Of a stretch of DNA of 64,000 bases, positions 31,077 through 40,344 are shown piece after piece. The first letter of the stretch is position 1, and each line of letters opens with the position of its first letter. Under the pieces are notes generated by a model. It was given only the letters and a program-made list of their open reading frames with translations, ran no database searches and was not told where the DNA came from. A program made the translations under genes and the position numbers. Source of the stretch: Postechiella marina (lineage in GTDB: Bacteria > Bacteroidota > Bacteroidia > Flavobacteriales > Flavobacteriaceae); contig NZ_BAABCA010000008.1 of assembly GCF_039538365.1 (NCBI RefSeq), positions 1 to 64,000 on the forward strand. Direction: 5' to 3'.

Positions 31077-32426
31077 ATGAAAATAATTATTGCTGGAGCT
31101 GGTGAGGTAGGATTTCACTTAGCCAAATTATTGTCTTACGAGTCTCAAGAGATTACGTTAATAGACACCAATAAGGATAGCTTAGCTTATGCAGATACTC
31201 AGCTAGATATTAAAGTTATTAAGGGAGATGCAACATCTATTGCTATCTTAAAAGAGGCGCGTGTTAATAATAATGATTTGTTAATTGCAGTTACAGCGTC
31301 TGAAACTACAAATATTACCGTGTGTGTATTGGCAAAGCAATTGGGCTCTAAGCGTACTATTGCTAGAATTAGTAATACCGAGTTTATAAACCATAAAGAC
31401 GAGGTTGGTTTTACTAAATTTGGTATAGATGAGTTAATTTCGCCAGAGGCTTTGGCAGCATCTGAAATTGAATTGTCGCTTAAACAATCGTCTTTTGAAG
31501 ATAACTACGAGTTTGAAGATGGCGCATTAACAATGGCGCGTTTAACCTTATCTAAAAAGGCCTCTTTTGTAGGTAAAACGGTTAAAGAAGCAGCACAGAT
31601 TTTTCCAGAAATACACTTTGTACCCATTGCTATACAGCGCGCTGGCACACAATATACGTTAATACCAAGAGGCGATACCGAATTTAAAGAAGGCGACAGT
31701 GTTGTGTTTATAACATCGGAAGGTGGAGGTGGAGAGCTTTGTAAACTGTCTGGTAAAGCCAATCAAGATATTAAAAATGTTATGATACTTGGAGGGAGCC
31801 AAATAGGTTATAAATCGGCTAAATATTTGAGCAATAAAGGTTATAATATTAAACTTTTAGAAAAAAATAAAGAACGTGCTTTCGATATTGCAGACGAGCT
31901 GCCAGATGTGCTTGTTATTAATAGCGATGGTAGAAATGTTAATATTCTAGACGAAGAAAACATTTGCGATATGGATGCTTTTATTGCAGTTGGCGATAAC
32001 TCTGAAACCAATATAATGTCTTGTTTAGTTGCAAAATCTAAAGGGGTTAAAAAATCTATAGCTTTAGTGGAAAATATGGACTATTTCGAGCTTTCACATT
32101 CTATTGGCATAGATACTTTAATAAATAAAAAATTACTAGCTGCCAATAATATTTTTAGATATATACGTAAAGGCGAGGTGGTTGCCATGACTAAACTTAG
32201 TAACATGAATGCAGAGTTATTAGAGTTTGAAGTTAAAGCAACATCGGTAGTTTGTAATAAAAGAATAAGACATATAGATTTTCCAAGGTCTGCCATTATT
32301 GGAGGTGTAATTAGAGAAGGCGTAGGATTAATAGCGCTTGGTAGTTTTAGAATTCAAGAAGGCGACCGCGTTGTTGTTTGCAGTTTACTACGTTCTATAA
32401 AAGGTGTAGAAAAATTATTTCTTTAA
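31077..32426 (+). CDS. trkA: Trk potassium uptake system regulatory subunit TrkA
   Basis: Cytoplasmic NAD(H)/nucleotide-binding gating ring of the Trk potassium transporter. The 449 residues form two tandem RCK units: RCK_N with Rossmann motif IIAGAGEVGFHLAKLL at the start, a first RCK_C (about 140-225), a second RCK_N with NVMILGGSQIGYKSAKYL near 232, and a final RCK_C. It is 9 nt upstream of trkH, with which it forms an operon. Confidence 0.97.
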   Translation: MKIIIAGAGEVGFHLAKLLSYESQEITLIDTNKDSLAYADTQLDIKVIKGDATSIAILKEARVNNNDLLIAVTASETTNITVCVLAKQLGSKRTIARISNTEFINHKDEVGFTKFGIDELISPEALAASEIELSLKQSSFEDNYEFEDGALTMARLTLSKKASFVGKTVKEAAQIFPEIHFVPIAIQRAGTQYTLIPRGDTEFKEGDSVVFITSEGGGGELCKLSGKANQDIKNVMILGGSQIGYKSAKYLSNKGYNIKLLEKNKERAFDIADELPDVLVINSDGRNVNILDEENICDMDAFIAVGDNSETNIMSCLVAKSKGVKKSIALVENMDYFELSHSIGIDTLINKKLLAANNIFRYIRKGEVVAMTKLSNMNAELLEFEVKATSVVCNKRIRHIDFPRSAIIGGVIREGVGLIALGSFRIQEGDRVVVCSLLRSIKGVEKLFL

Positions 32427-32435
32427 GATTTACAG

Positions 32436-33935
32436 ATGAAGTTAAAACTGAATTATAAAATAATTTTTCACTTTTTAGGATTGCTTATTCTTTTTAACGG
32501 AGGCTTTATTCTATTATCGTCTTTAGTAAGTTATTTTTATAAAGATGGTGTGGCAACACAATTGTTTATAGCAGGTTTTGTTACACTAATTATTGGTGTA
32601 GTATCTATGTTTTTTACACGACGCCATAAAAAAGAAATGAATAAACGCGAAGGTTACATTGTTGTAAGTTTTGGGTGGGTTATTATGGCGCTTTCTGGTA
32701 CCATGCCATATATGATAACTGGAGCAATACCAGATTTTTCGAGTGCTTTTTTCGAAACCATGTCTGGATTTACAACCACAGGCGCATCTATTTTAAACGA
32801 TATAGAAGCTGTGCCAAAAGGTGTTTTATTCTGGCGAAGCTTAACACACTGGATTGGTGGTATGGGTATTATCGTGCTAGCCATTGCTATTTTACCGCTT
32901 TTAGGTATTGGTGGCATGCAGCTTTTTGCAGCCGAGGCGCCAGGACCAAGTGCAGATAAATTACACCCCAGAATTACAGATACAGCAAAACGTTTGTGGC
33001 TTATTTATTTTGGCTACACTGCAGCCGAAACTATTTTGTTACAAGTTGCAGGTATGTCTTTTTTCGATGCTATAAACCACTCACTATGTACCTTGTCTAC
33101 CGGTGGTTTTTCTACCAAAAATGCTAGTGTTGCTTATTGGAATAATGAGCCCGTAATACAATACATTATTATTGTTTTTATGTTTTTAGCAGGAGCAAAC
33201 TTTGTTTTAAGTTACTTTGCTTTTAAAGGTAAAGTGCAAAAAATATTAGGAGACGAAGAGTTTAAACTTTACTTTAGGTTTGTAGCTATTTTTACAATAA
33301 TAGCAGCATTAATAATTTACTTTAGGGCCGATTTAAGTGTGTCTAGCATAGAACACCCTATGGTTTGGGGTAAAGCCGAAAGTGCTTTTAGGCATTCTTT
33401 ATTTCAAGTTTTAGCCATTATTACTACAACAGGTTTTGTAACCGCAGATTATACATTATGGACCCCCTTTTTGGCTGTTTTCTTTTTCGGTCTCATGTTT
33501 CTTGGTGGCTCTGCGGGGAGTACCTCTGGAGGTGTAAAAGTAGTGCGCCATTTATTACTTATTAAAAACGGATTTATAGAGTTTAAACGAGCCTTGCATC
33601 CTAATGCTATTTTACCTGTTAGGTATAATAAAAAAGCGGTTTCTGGCGATATTGTATTTAATGTTTTGGCCTTTTTTATTCTATATATGCTCTCTTTTAT
33701 TATTGGCTCTTTGGGCTTTTCTATGATGGATATCGATTTTGAATCTTCTGTAGGTTTGGCAGCATCTAGTTTAGGTAACGTAGGTCCTGCTTTGGGCGAA
33801 TTTGGACCTGTAAATAATTACGCAGCACTGCCTGCCATTGGTAAGTGGTGGTGTAGTTTCCTTATGTTAATTGGACGTTTGGAACTTTTTACTGTACTCG
33901 TTTTATTTACACCATTCTTTTGGCGAAATAGATAA
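32436..33935 (+). CDS. trkH: Trk potassium transporter membrane subunit TrkH
   Basis: The potassium-conducting membrane subunit. In 499 residues it has the repeated membrane-pore-membrane fold of the TrkH/KtrB family, with four selectivity-filter loops each centred on a Gly: MSGFTTTGAS, LSTGGFSTKN, ITTTGFVTAD and SSLGNVGPALG. A GGSAGSTSGGVKV segment matches the TrkH intramembrane loop. The C-terminus ends ELFTVLVLFTPFFWRNR, typical of TrkH. Co-transcribed with trkA. Confidence 0.97.
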   Translation: MKLKLNYKIIFHFLGLLILFNGGFILLSSLVSYFYKDGVATQLFIAGFVTLIIGVVSMFFTRRHKKEMNKREGYIVVSFGWVIMALSGTMPYMITGAIPDFSSAFFETMSGFTTTGASILNDIEAVPKGVLFWRSLTHWIGGMGIIVLAIAILPLLGIGGMQLFAAEAPGPSADKLHPRITDTAKRLWLIYFGYTAAETILLQVAGMSFFDAINHSLCTLSTGGFSTKNASVAYWNNEPVIQYIIIVFMFLAGANFVLSYFAFKGKVQKILGDEEFKLYFRFVAIFTIIAALIIYFRADLSVSSIEHPMVWGKAESAFRHSLFQVLAIITTTGFVTADYTLWTPFLAVFFFGLMFLGGSAGSTSGGVKVVRHLLLIKNGFIEFKRALHPNAILPVRYNKKAVSGDIVFNVLAFFILYMLSFIIGSLGFSMMDIDFESSVGLAASSLGNVGPALGEFGPVNNYAALPAIGKWWCSFLMLIGRLELFTVLVLFTPFFWRNR

Positions 33936-33956
33936 TTTAAAATTAAATTTTTTGGC

Positions 33957-34102
33957 ATTACCTAAAGGTCGCGCTTTCCACTAAATCTTTTTAAAAGGTC
34001 GCGTATAAGTACAATAAAAACAAATGTTTGTTAAATTTAGTACTTACCAAAGTTATAGGTTTCCATCTTTTAAAAAGGATACCGTATCAATCGCTAATGC
34101 AC
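33957..34102 (+). repeat. Dispersed intergenic repeat, copy C
   Basis: Shares GCTTTCCACTAAATCTTTTT and AAAAAGGAT-x-x-CGTATCAATC with copy A, but about 70 bp (roughly 34000-34070) are inserted at the centre. The insert is itself an inverted repeat (TAAGTAC / GTACTTA around AACAAATGTTTGTT). It lies between the convergent trkH and GMC genes. Confidence 0.65.
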
Positions 34103-34121
34103 TAGTTTGTTAAGCCTTTTT

Positions 34122-35900
34122 TTAAGTTAAAGTATTTTTTTTACTTGGTAAAATATTAGCTTTTTTAGATAAATTATCTGCCAAATGCTGGCTTAAAGCA
34201 ACCATGGTAAGTGTAGGATTCCACGATGCTCCTGTAGGCCACAAACCTGCGCCTGTAACATATACATTGTTAACGCCTTTTGGACGATAGTCTAAATTAA
34301 CAACACCAGCATCATCGTTAGTAATACATAATGTAGATGCTTCATGCACTAATAAAGGAGCTCTTCTGTTTTCTTTCTTTGGACGTTTCTTAGACCACGA
34401 GTTTGTATTAGCATCCCAATATTCAACAGCTTGTTTACCTTTTGGCGAAAGTATGTGTTCTAGCGTTTCAAAAGTAGATGCATCCATAGCATCCCAAACT
34501 TTGTTGTCATTTTCGTTGGCAATAACCTGTAATGTAGAGTTAGCTGTAATATCTTCGTCTTCATTTTTAACAAAATAGTTTTTAGAATTATTAAAATCTA
34601 TTTCACCAAGAGACGCACAAACAAAAACAATATAATCTTCAGAGCTTTTTAGTTGATCGCTACTTGCAGTTGCAACAACATCGGGCATATTCATTAAAGC
34701 TGTTTTAGTGTTTTTTTCTGGGTTTTTATCAGATAATGCGGTTAACTGAATATGAAATTGTCCTTTATGGTCCCTTTCCTTATCAACCCCAGCTACATAA
34801 AAAGCACCTAATTCTAACTCGGCTAACTCCTTAGAAAATTTATAATCTTCCATAGGTACTCTAGCATAAATAGAGCTAATAAAATGGGATGTGAATCTTT
34901 TGCCAATAGTTTTTAACTCAGAAAAAGAATTATGTAACAATGTAGTAGGAGGCAATGTTCCCATAGCCAAAATTACTTTAGCATTACCAATATTAACAAT
35001 ACCTCTAGAGGTTTTTAATGCAATAGCATGCCCCTTTTCATTTATAATTTTTTCGACATTACAATTGGTAACCATTTGTAATTTATTGCCTTTTTTTAGT
35101 TTTTTAGAATCGCAATTTATATGGTCTTGACCGTCTTGAAACGTTCTCGATAATTCTAGTTGTTTATCTAATAATTCTAATAATTTACCAGGAGTTGAAA
35201 ATTTAGCAAAATCTATGTCGCCAATCATAGGCTCTTTTACAGCTAAAGGAGCAGGAATAACTCTTGTTAAGCCAGAAACCTTTTTTGTGTTTTTAATTAG
35301 TAAATCTTGAAGCTCTTTTTGCAATGTTCCGTAAATGGGCTTCTTTTGGTTTGTAGATTCAATCTCATCTGCATTAACAACATTTAATAGCTTTTCTGCA
35401 CTCGTAAAGTATTTTTCGGCAGTATCAATTAGGCTTTTTGGCCAGTTTATCATTTCCTGTCTTGTTGGTCTTGGGCACCAACCGCTCCATAATGTAGATC
35501 GACCGCCAAAAAAGGGAACCATACCTGCTTGCCATTTAATAAATTCTCCATCGTTTGTTTCTTTTGTTAAAGACCACGGGAAGGTTTCGCTCATACCACC
35601 TAAAGTATCTCGGTAAGGAAGTGGTAAATTCTGAAAATGTTCTGGTAAAAAAAATGGACCTCTTTCAAGTACCAAAATTTTTGCATGCGGATTATTTTCT
35701 AATGTCTTGTCTATAAAAGCTAGGCTACAAAAACCAGTACCTATTACAATAAAATCGAATTCTTGATTTTCTCGAATGTCTTTCCATTCAGTTTTAGAAG
35801 CAAAAAAAACATGATCCATTACATCTTGACTTGTTGGAGACTGTGGTCCAGGTGTAGGATAACCATGATTAAAGTTTTTTGAGGCAGAATATTTTCCCAT
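34122..35900 (-). CDS. GMC-family FAD-dependent oxidoreductase
   Basis: A 592-residue flavoprotein. The N-terminal Rossmann FAD-binding motif is IVIGTGFCSLAFIDK with the ribose-binding acid at VLERG (near residues 50-82), followed by GGRSTLWSGWCPRP, typical of the flavin loop in GMC enzymes. The C-terminal GMC domain ends VYVTGAGLWPTGASWNPTL, containing the conserved Asn-Pro-Thr. GMC enzymes oxidise alcohols, sugars or sterols; the substrate cannot be told. There is no signal peptide. The gene stands alone between a repeat and a DoxX gene, and neither neighbour suggests a pathway. Confidence 0.92.
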   Translation of the reverse strand: MGKYSASKNFNHGYPTPGPQSPTSQDVMDHVFFASKTEWKDIRENQEFDFIVIGTGFCSLAFIDKTLENNPHAKILVLERGPFFLPEHFQNLPLPYRDTLGGMSETFPWSLTKETNDGEFIKWQAGMVPFFGGRSTLWSGWCPRPTRQEMINWPKSLIDTAEKYFTSAEKLLNVVNADEIESTNQKKPIYGTLQKELQDLLIKNTKKVSGLTRVIPAPLAVKEPMIGDIDFAKFSTPGKLLELLDKQLELSRTFQDGQDHINCDSKKLKKGNKLQMVTNCNVEKIINEKGHAIALKTSRGIVNIGNAKVILAMGTLPPTTLLHNSFSELKTIGKRFTSHFISSIYARVPMEDYKFSKELAELELGAFYVAGVDKERDHKGQFHIQLTALSDKNPEKNTKTALMNMPDVVATASSDQLKSSEDYIVFVCASLGEIDFNNSKNYFVKNEDEDITANSTLQVIANENDNKVWDAMDASTFETLEHILSPKGKQAVEYWDANTNSWSKKRPKKENRRAPLLVHEASTLCITNDDAGVVNLDYRPKGVNNVYVTGAGLWPTGASWNPTLTMVALSQHLADNLSKKANILPSKKNTLT

Positions 35901-36109
35901 CTTTTAATAGTTTAAGAATGTTTGTAATAACCTAAAATGCTAATTATAGATAGAAAATATATTGAATATTTTTTATCCTACGCAAAACGAATTTAGTTGA
36001 AAAATTTTACAAAATCAAGCTTAAAAAAGATGTGAATTGAAATATGAAATGTATTTTATTTAAAAAGCATTTTATGCTAAATTTATAGGTAGACAAATTA
36101 AAAGTGCTA

Positions 36110-36535
36110 TTAGGGTTTAGACAGAGTCCTGTCTACAGACCAATAACCTCCTCCTTTAATAATAAGAAATATGCTACCAAGGAGCATGGCATAATCTGTT
36201 CGTGCACCATGCACCATTACCCAAAAACCATCATTTATAAAAATTTTTAATTTGGTTGTTACAAGTGCAGTTATCATTATAACAAGAGTAACGCTACTAG
36301 CTAACCTTGTTAATATGCCTAGTAAAATTAAAATACCGCAAAGTATTTCGAAGGTTCCAACAAGATCTCCTAAAAAGATAGGATTAGGCAAACCTATTTT
36401 GGTAAATCTGCCTGTACCACGAATGGCAGGAAAAAGAAATTTTTGTAAACCTTCAGACAAGAAAACCATACCAACCATTACACGAATAATTATTGTTGTT
36501 TTTGCTTGATCTGTATTAATAATATTTTTTAACAT
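36110..36535 (-). CDS. DoxX-family membrane protein
   Basis: A 141-residue protein with four predicted membrane helices and the DoxX pattern: RVMVGMVFLSEGLQKFLFP in helix 1, then FLGDLVGTFEILCGILILLG and ITALVTTKL. DoxX proteins are small inner-membrane proteins of uncertain role, in some organisms linked to redox or quinone-related functions. A candidate -7 box lies 22 nt upstream. Confidence 0.92.
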   Translation of the reverse strand: MLKNIINTDQAKTTIIIRVMVGMVFLSEGLQKFLFPAIRGTGRFTKIGLPNPIFLGDLVGTFEILCGILILLGILTRLASSVTLVIMITALVTTKLKIFINDGFWVMVHGARTDYAMLLGSIFLIIKGGGYWSVDRTLSKP

Positions 36536-36556
36536 TTTATTGTTGTTTTTAAATCA

Positions 36557-36564
36557 CAAAATTA
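36557..36564 (-). promoter_or_regulatory. Candidate promoter -7 box of the DoxX gene
   Basis: The leftward strand reads TAATTTTG (TAnnTTTG), 22 nt before the ATG. The -33 element is not clear. Confidence 0.4.
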
Positions 36565-36826
36565 GATAGCAGAATGTTAAAATAATGGTCTATATGGAAA
36601 ATGTTTGGTCTTTAAAATTAGTGTAACATTTTTATATAATATGCTACACATATGTAAAGTAAGTAGCTTTTAATTGGATTGTTAACTAATAATTTTGACG
36701 TTTATCTCAAATCAACCTTTTATTTATTTAATAATTGAGTTTGTAAAGCATGTTTTAACAAGTTATCAATTTTTATCTCTTAACATTTGAAAAATGTTGA
36801 GTGTTTATTAAAAAAAAACAGAAATT

Positions 36827-37093
36827 ATGGGAGGAGAAGGCGCAATGCTGGCTATGGCAGCATCACTAAAAAATAATAATAATTTAAAATTAAAAAGGAA
36901 AGAACGTATAGGCTTGTCTGGTTTTTATGCTGGTGTAAAAATGCAAGATTTTCCAAGTGCAACTCCAGAAATGTTAGAGGCTATAAAAGTTAAAACTATA
37001 AGAGAAAACAAAAAGATACATATTAGGCAAATGGTATGGCTTTTTGTATTAGCTCTAGTTTTTACTCTAGCTTATGTTTATATTATTAAATAA
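36827..37093 (+). CDS. Small hypothetical membrane protein
   Basis: An 88-residue protein I cannot assign. Residues 1-12 are MGGEGAMLAMAA, followed by an Asn/Lys-rich segment (NNNNLKLKRKER), a central soluble part with SGFYAGVKMQDFPSATPEMLEAIK, and a single C-terminal membrane helix (about 68-87) ending YIIK. It looks like a tail-anchored inner-membrane protein with its basic N-terminal part in the cytoplasm. It converges with the copper chaperone gene, with only 3 bp between the two stop codons. Codon use is like its neighbours, so it is probably real. Confidence 0.75.
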   Translation: MGGEGAMLAMAASLKNNNNLKLKRKERIGLSGFYAGVKMQDFPSATPEMLEAIKVKTIRENKKIHIRQMVWLFVLALVFTLAYVYIIK

Positions 37094-37096
37094 CTA

Positions 37097-37306
37097 TTAA
37101 AGTTCTTCAATTTTAAAACCTAGACCTTCAATAGTAGGAATAATATCTGTTTTATTGTCATCATCTAAATTAACCTCTAAAATTTTATTTTGATGATTAA
37201 GATCTACTTTCCAAAAATCAACATTATCCATTTTATTTAATGCTGGTGTAATTGTTTTTATGCAACTATTGCAATGCAGGTTTGTTTTATATTTAACTGT
37301 TATCAT
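37097..37306 (-). CDS. CopZ-like heavy-metal-associated domain protein
   Basis: A 69-residue single HMA domain with the beta-alpha-beta-beta-alpha-beta fold. The metal motif is HCNSC (Cys 12 and Cys 15), where classical copper chaperones have MxCxxC; the preceding residue is His rather than Thr. It lies 12 nt downstream of copA and is most likely the copper chaperone of the module. Confidence 0.9.
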   Translation of the reverse strand: MITVKYKTNLHCNSCIKTITPALNKMDNVDFWKVDLNHQNKILEVNLDDDNKTDIIPTIEGLGFKIEEL

Positions 37307-37318
37307 AACTTTTATATT

Positions 37319-39526
37319 TTAATTAATTATTGTGTTTTTTAATCTTAAACTATTAGCTAAAACAGATATGGAACTCATAGACATAGCAGCACCTGCGATC
37401 ATGGGGTTTAATAAAAATCCATTTATGGGGTATAATAAACCTGCAGCAATAGGAATAGCGATAAGATTGTAAATAAATGCCCAAAATAGATTTTGTTTTA
37501 TAGTTTTCATGGTGACTTTAGATAGTTTAATGGCATTAACTATTTGTTTTAAATTGGAATGCATCAAGGTTATTCCTGCACTTTCCATAGCAATATCTGT
37601 TCCGCTAGCCATGGCAATGCCTACATGTGCTTGTGCAAGAGCATTCGAATCGTTTATACCGTCGCCTGCCATAGCAACTATTTTACCTTGATCTTGTAAT
37701 TGTTTTACATAAGCACCTTTACTGTCTGGCATAACATTGGCTTTAAAATGTTTTATACCAATATTATTTGCAATAGCTTTTGCTGTATGGGCATTGTCTC
37801 CTGTAAGCATGTGTATCTCTATACCTATTTGCTGTAATTTTTGAATGGCAAATAAGGAGCTTTCTTTTATCTTATCTGCAACTGCTATAATGCCAACAAC
37901 ATGGGTTTTATCGCTTACATAAACAACTGTTTTTGCTTCTGTTTTTAAATTGTTGGCTTTTGTAGACATCGTTTTAGGAATGATAATATTATTTTGAAGT
38001 ATAAGATTTTTGTTACCAATTCTATAAGTAATGTTTTTATATTGGGCTTGTGCGCCTAAGCCTATGCTACTTTGAAATGATTCTACCGCAATTTTATCAA
38101 TGTTTTTGTTTTTTAAATGTTTAGCAATTGCTTCTGCAACTGGGTGTTCTGATTGCGATTCTATAGCTAAAATAATTTTTTTTAACTGAAGAGAATTTGT
38201 GTTTTTACCCCAAAATACATCTGTTACTTGCGGTTTTCCTTCGGTAATAGTTCCTGTTTTATCTAAAATTAAAGTGTCTATTTTATAGGCTGTTTCTAAA
38301 GCTTGAGCATCTTTTATTAATATGCCTTGTTGCGCGCCTTTACCAATACCTACCATTAGTGCGGTTGGTGTTGCTAAGCCTAAAGCACATGGGCAAGCAA
38401 TTATTAAAACCGTAATGGGAGTAAGCAGAGCATAGGTTATATTGGGGCTTAAAAAATACCATAATGCGAAAGTTATTATAGCTATACCAATAACAATAGG
38501 AACAAAAATTCCAGCAATTTTATCTGCCATTTTTTGTATTGCGGGTTTGCTAGATTGTGCTTGTTCTACTAATTTAATAATTTGAGATAGGAGGGTGTTA
38601 TTTCCTATTTTATGAGCTATTATTTTTAGAGAGCCTTTTTGGTTTATTGTTCCAGAAAACACCTTGCTGCCTTTAGTTTTTTCTACAGGCATAGGTTCGC
38701 CAGTAATCATGCTTTCATCAATAAAAGAATGTCCTTTTTTTACCTTGCCATCAACAGGTATTCTATCTCCTGGCTTTAATATAATAAGCTCACTTTCCAT
38801 AATAGCATCAAAGGCTATAATTTGTTCTGCTCCGTTTCTTATGGCGGTTACTTTTTTAGGCTTTAGTCCTATTAATTTTTTTATTGCCGATGAGGTTTTG
38901 CTCTTTGCCTTTTCTTCAAAAAAGCGACCCAACAGAATTAGAGTTATTATTATAACTGCCGATTCGTAATACACATGAGGTACAAGACCTTTATTAATAA
39001 AGTACTGCGGATTTAAAGTGTTAAATAGGCTAAATAAAAAGGCAATTCCTGTACTTAGCGCTACAAGGGTATCCATATTGGTAGAAAAATGTTTAAGCTT
39101 TTTTAAAGCTATAATAAAAAACTCGGCACCACTATAAAACAATACAGGTAGAGCTAGCAGCAGCATTACCCAATTTTTGTATGCTATTTTTTCTGGCAAA
39201 AACATAGCCATAATAAAAATAGGTGTAGAAAAAACAATAGCAATAATTAGCTTTTTTTTAAGTAACTCTAACTTCTTTTTCTCTAGTTTTTCAAATGTAT
39301 TTTGAGATGTTTTATGTTCGCCTATAACAAGAGTATATCCTATTTGTTTAATTTTTTCTTCTATGGTTTTAATAGACACTTTACTAGTATCATAATCTAG
39401 TGCAATAGATTGATTTGGGTAGTTTACAGCAACATTATAAATACCGTCTTGTTCTTTAATGTAAGACTCTATGCTCATGGCACAAGAGGCGCACGTCATA
39501 CCAGCTATTTTATATTGGTTTTTCAT
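37319..39526 (-). CDS. copA: Copper-exporting P1B-type ATPase
   Basis: A 735-residue P-type ATPase. One N-terminal HMA domain carries GMTCASC (Cys 12, Cys 15). The membrane metal site CPCALGLATPT is the CPC motif of Cu+ pumps. The actuator loop has TGEP, the phosphorylation site is DKTGTITEGKP, the nucleotide domain has the HP motif (SEHPVAEAI), and the hinge is MAGDGINDSNALAQA. The C-terminal membrane segment AAMSMSSISVLANSLRL carries the MxxSS signature of Cu+-ATPases. It is co-directional with the chaperone downstream and the AraC-type regulator upstream, so the three probably form a copper-detoxification module. Confidence 0.96.
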   Translation of the reverse strand: MKNQYKIAGMTCASCAMSIESYIKEQDGIYNVAVNYPNQSIALDYDTSKVSIKTIEEKIKQIGYTLVIGEHKTSQNTFEKLEKKKLELLKKKLIIAIVFSTPIFIMAMFLPEKIAYKNWVMLLLALPVLFYSGAEFFIIALKKLKHFSTNMDTLVALSTGIAFLFSLFNTLNPQYFINKGLVPHVYYESAVIIITLILLGRFFEEKAKSKTSSAIKKLIGLKPKKVTAIRNGAEQIIAFDAIMESELIILKPGDRIPVDGKVKKGHSFIDESMITGEPMPVEKTKGSKVFSGTINQKGSLKIIAHKIGNNTLLSQIIKLVEQAQSSKPAIQKMADKIAGIFVPIVIGIAIITFALWYFLSPNITYALLTPITVLIIACPCALGLATPTALMVGIGKGAQQGILIKDAQALETAYKIDTLILDKTGTITEGKPQVTDVFWGKNTNSLQLKKIILAIESQSEHPVAEAIAKHLKNKNIDKIAVESFQSSIGLGAQAQYKNITYRIGNKNLILQNNIIIPKTMSTKANNLKTEAKTVVYVSDKTHVVGIIAVADKIKESSLFAIQKLQQIGIEIHMLTGDNAHTAKAIANNIGIKHFKANVMPDSKGAYVKQLQDQGKIVAMAGDGINDSNALAQAHVGIAMASGTDIAMESAGITLMHSNLKQIVNAIKLSKVTMKTIKQNLFWAFIYNLIAIPIAAGLLYPINGFLLNPMIAGAAMSMSSISVLANSLRLKNTIIN

Positions 39527-39547
39527 AATGTACTTTAATTTGTACTA

Positions 39548-39555
39548 CAAAAGTA
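39548..39555 (-). promoter_or_regulatory. Candidate promoter -7 box of copA
   Basis: The leftward strand reads TACTTTTG (TAnnTTTG), 22 nt before the copA ATG. A weak or missing -33 element would fit a promoter that needs an activator such as the upstream AraC-type protein. Confidence 0.45.
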
Positions 39556-39630
39556 TGACTGTAATTTGTGTTTTCTATTACATAATTAGGTCTATAAGTT
39601 ATAGAATTTTGAAGCGCTGTAAAATAGGTG

Positions 39631-40200
39631 TTAAATCGAATCTAGAGGTTTGTGTTTTGGCTCTTTTATTTTTTTGAATTGTGACGGAGACATACCTGTT
39701 TCTTTTTTAAACTGAGAAGAAAGATGTGCTACACTGCTATAATTCATTTGATATGCTATTTCAGACAATGTATATTCTTTGTAAAACAGAAGTTCTTTTA
39801 CATGTTCTACTTTTTGTTTAAGGATATAGCGCTCTATAGTTGTGCCTTCTAAAGACGAAAAAAGCCTGCTAAGTGAAGTATATTTATGGTGAAGTGTTGT
39901 AGCTATGTACTCTGAAAAATTTGTAGATAAAGATGCTTTAGAATGATGGATTTGTGTTATAATTAAAGATTTAATTTGCTCTACAATTTGTTTATTGTTG
40001 TCTTCTAGTATTTCAAAACCTCTTTGTTTTAAAAGTACGCCAAGTTTTAATTTTAAATCTTCGTTTATTTCAGAATAACTTTCTAGTTTACCCAATTTAA
40101 TATCTTTTATATCTATATTTAATTCGTTACTAATATTATTTACCACCTCTATACAGCGTGGGCAAACCATATTTTTAATGTAGATTGTGTTTAAGTCCAT
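39631..40200 (-). CDS. AraC-family regulator fused to an HMA-like metal-binding domain
   Basis: A 189-residue protein with two parts. Residues 1-70 look like an HMA fold: IYIKNMVCPRCIEVVNNI places a CxxC pair at Cys 13 and Cys 16 where the copper site of CopZ lies, and RGFEILED fits the last strand. Residues 85-180 are an AraC DNA-binding domain (LSRLFSSLEGTTIERYIL, LSEIAYQMNYSSVAHLSSQFKKETGMSPSQF). I infer a direct copper or other soft-metal sensor controlling the adjacent copA and chaperone genes. It lies 104 nt upstream of copA on the same strand and has its own candidate promoter. The metal and the regulatory direction are not shown by sequence. Confidence 0.9.
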   Translation of the reverse strand: MDLNTIYIKNMVCPRCIEVVNNISNELNIDIKDIKLGKLESYSEINEDLKLKLGVLLKQRGFEILEDNNKQIVEQIKSLIITQIHHSKASLSTNFSEYIATTLHHKYTSLSRLFSSLEGTTIERYILKQKVEHVKELLFYKEYTLSEIAYQMNYSSVAHLSSQFKKETGMSPSQFKKIKEPKHKPLDSI

Positions 40201-40262
40201 TTAAAAAAGGGGGCTTTAGTCTATTTTATGTGTTGTTAGACGAAGTTAAATATGTTTTTTTA

Positions 40263-40270
40263 CAAAGTTA
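40263..40270 (-). promoter_or_regulatory. Candidate promoter -7 box of the AraC/HMA regulator
   Basis: The leftward strand reads TAACTTTG (TAnnTTTG), about 63 nt before the ATG. No clear -33 element; the site follows the aminotransferase terminator. Confidence 0.4.
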
Positions 40271-40284
40271 ATTTTAAAATATAA

Positions 40285-40319
40285 AAAAACCTGTCTTGTA
40301 AAAAACAAGACAGGTTTTT
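40285..40319 (-). terminator. Terminator of the aminotransferase gene
   Basis: A perfect 15-bp stem (AAAAACCTGTCTTGT / ACAAGACAGGTTTTT) with a 5-nt A loop, 26 nt past the aminotransferase stop and with T tracts on both strands. Confidence 0.85.
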
Positions 40320-40344
40320 AATATAATGTTTAAAGAGTATTGTG

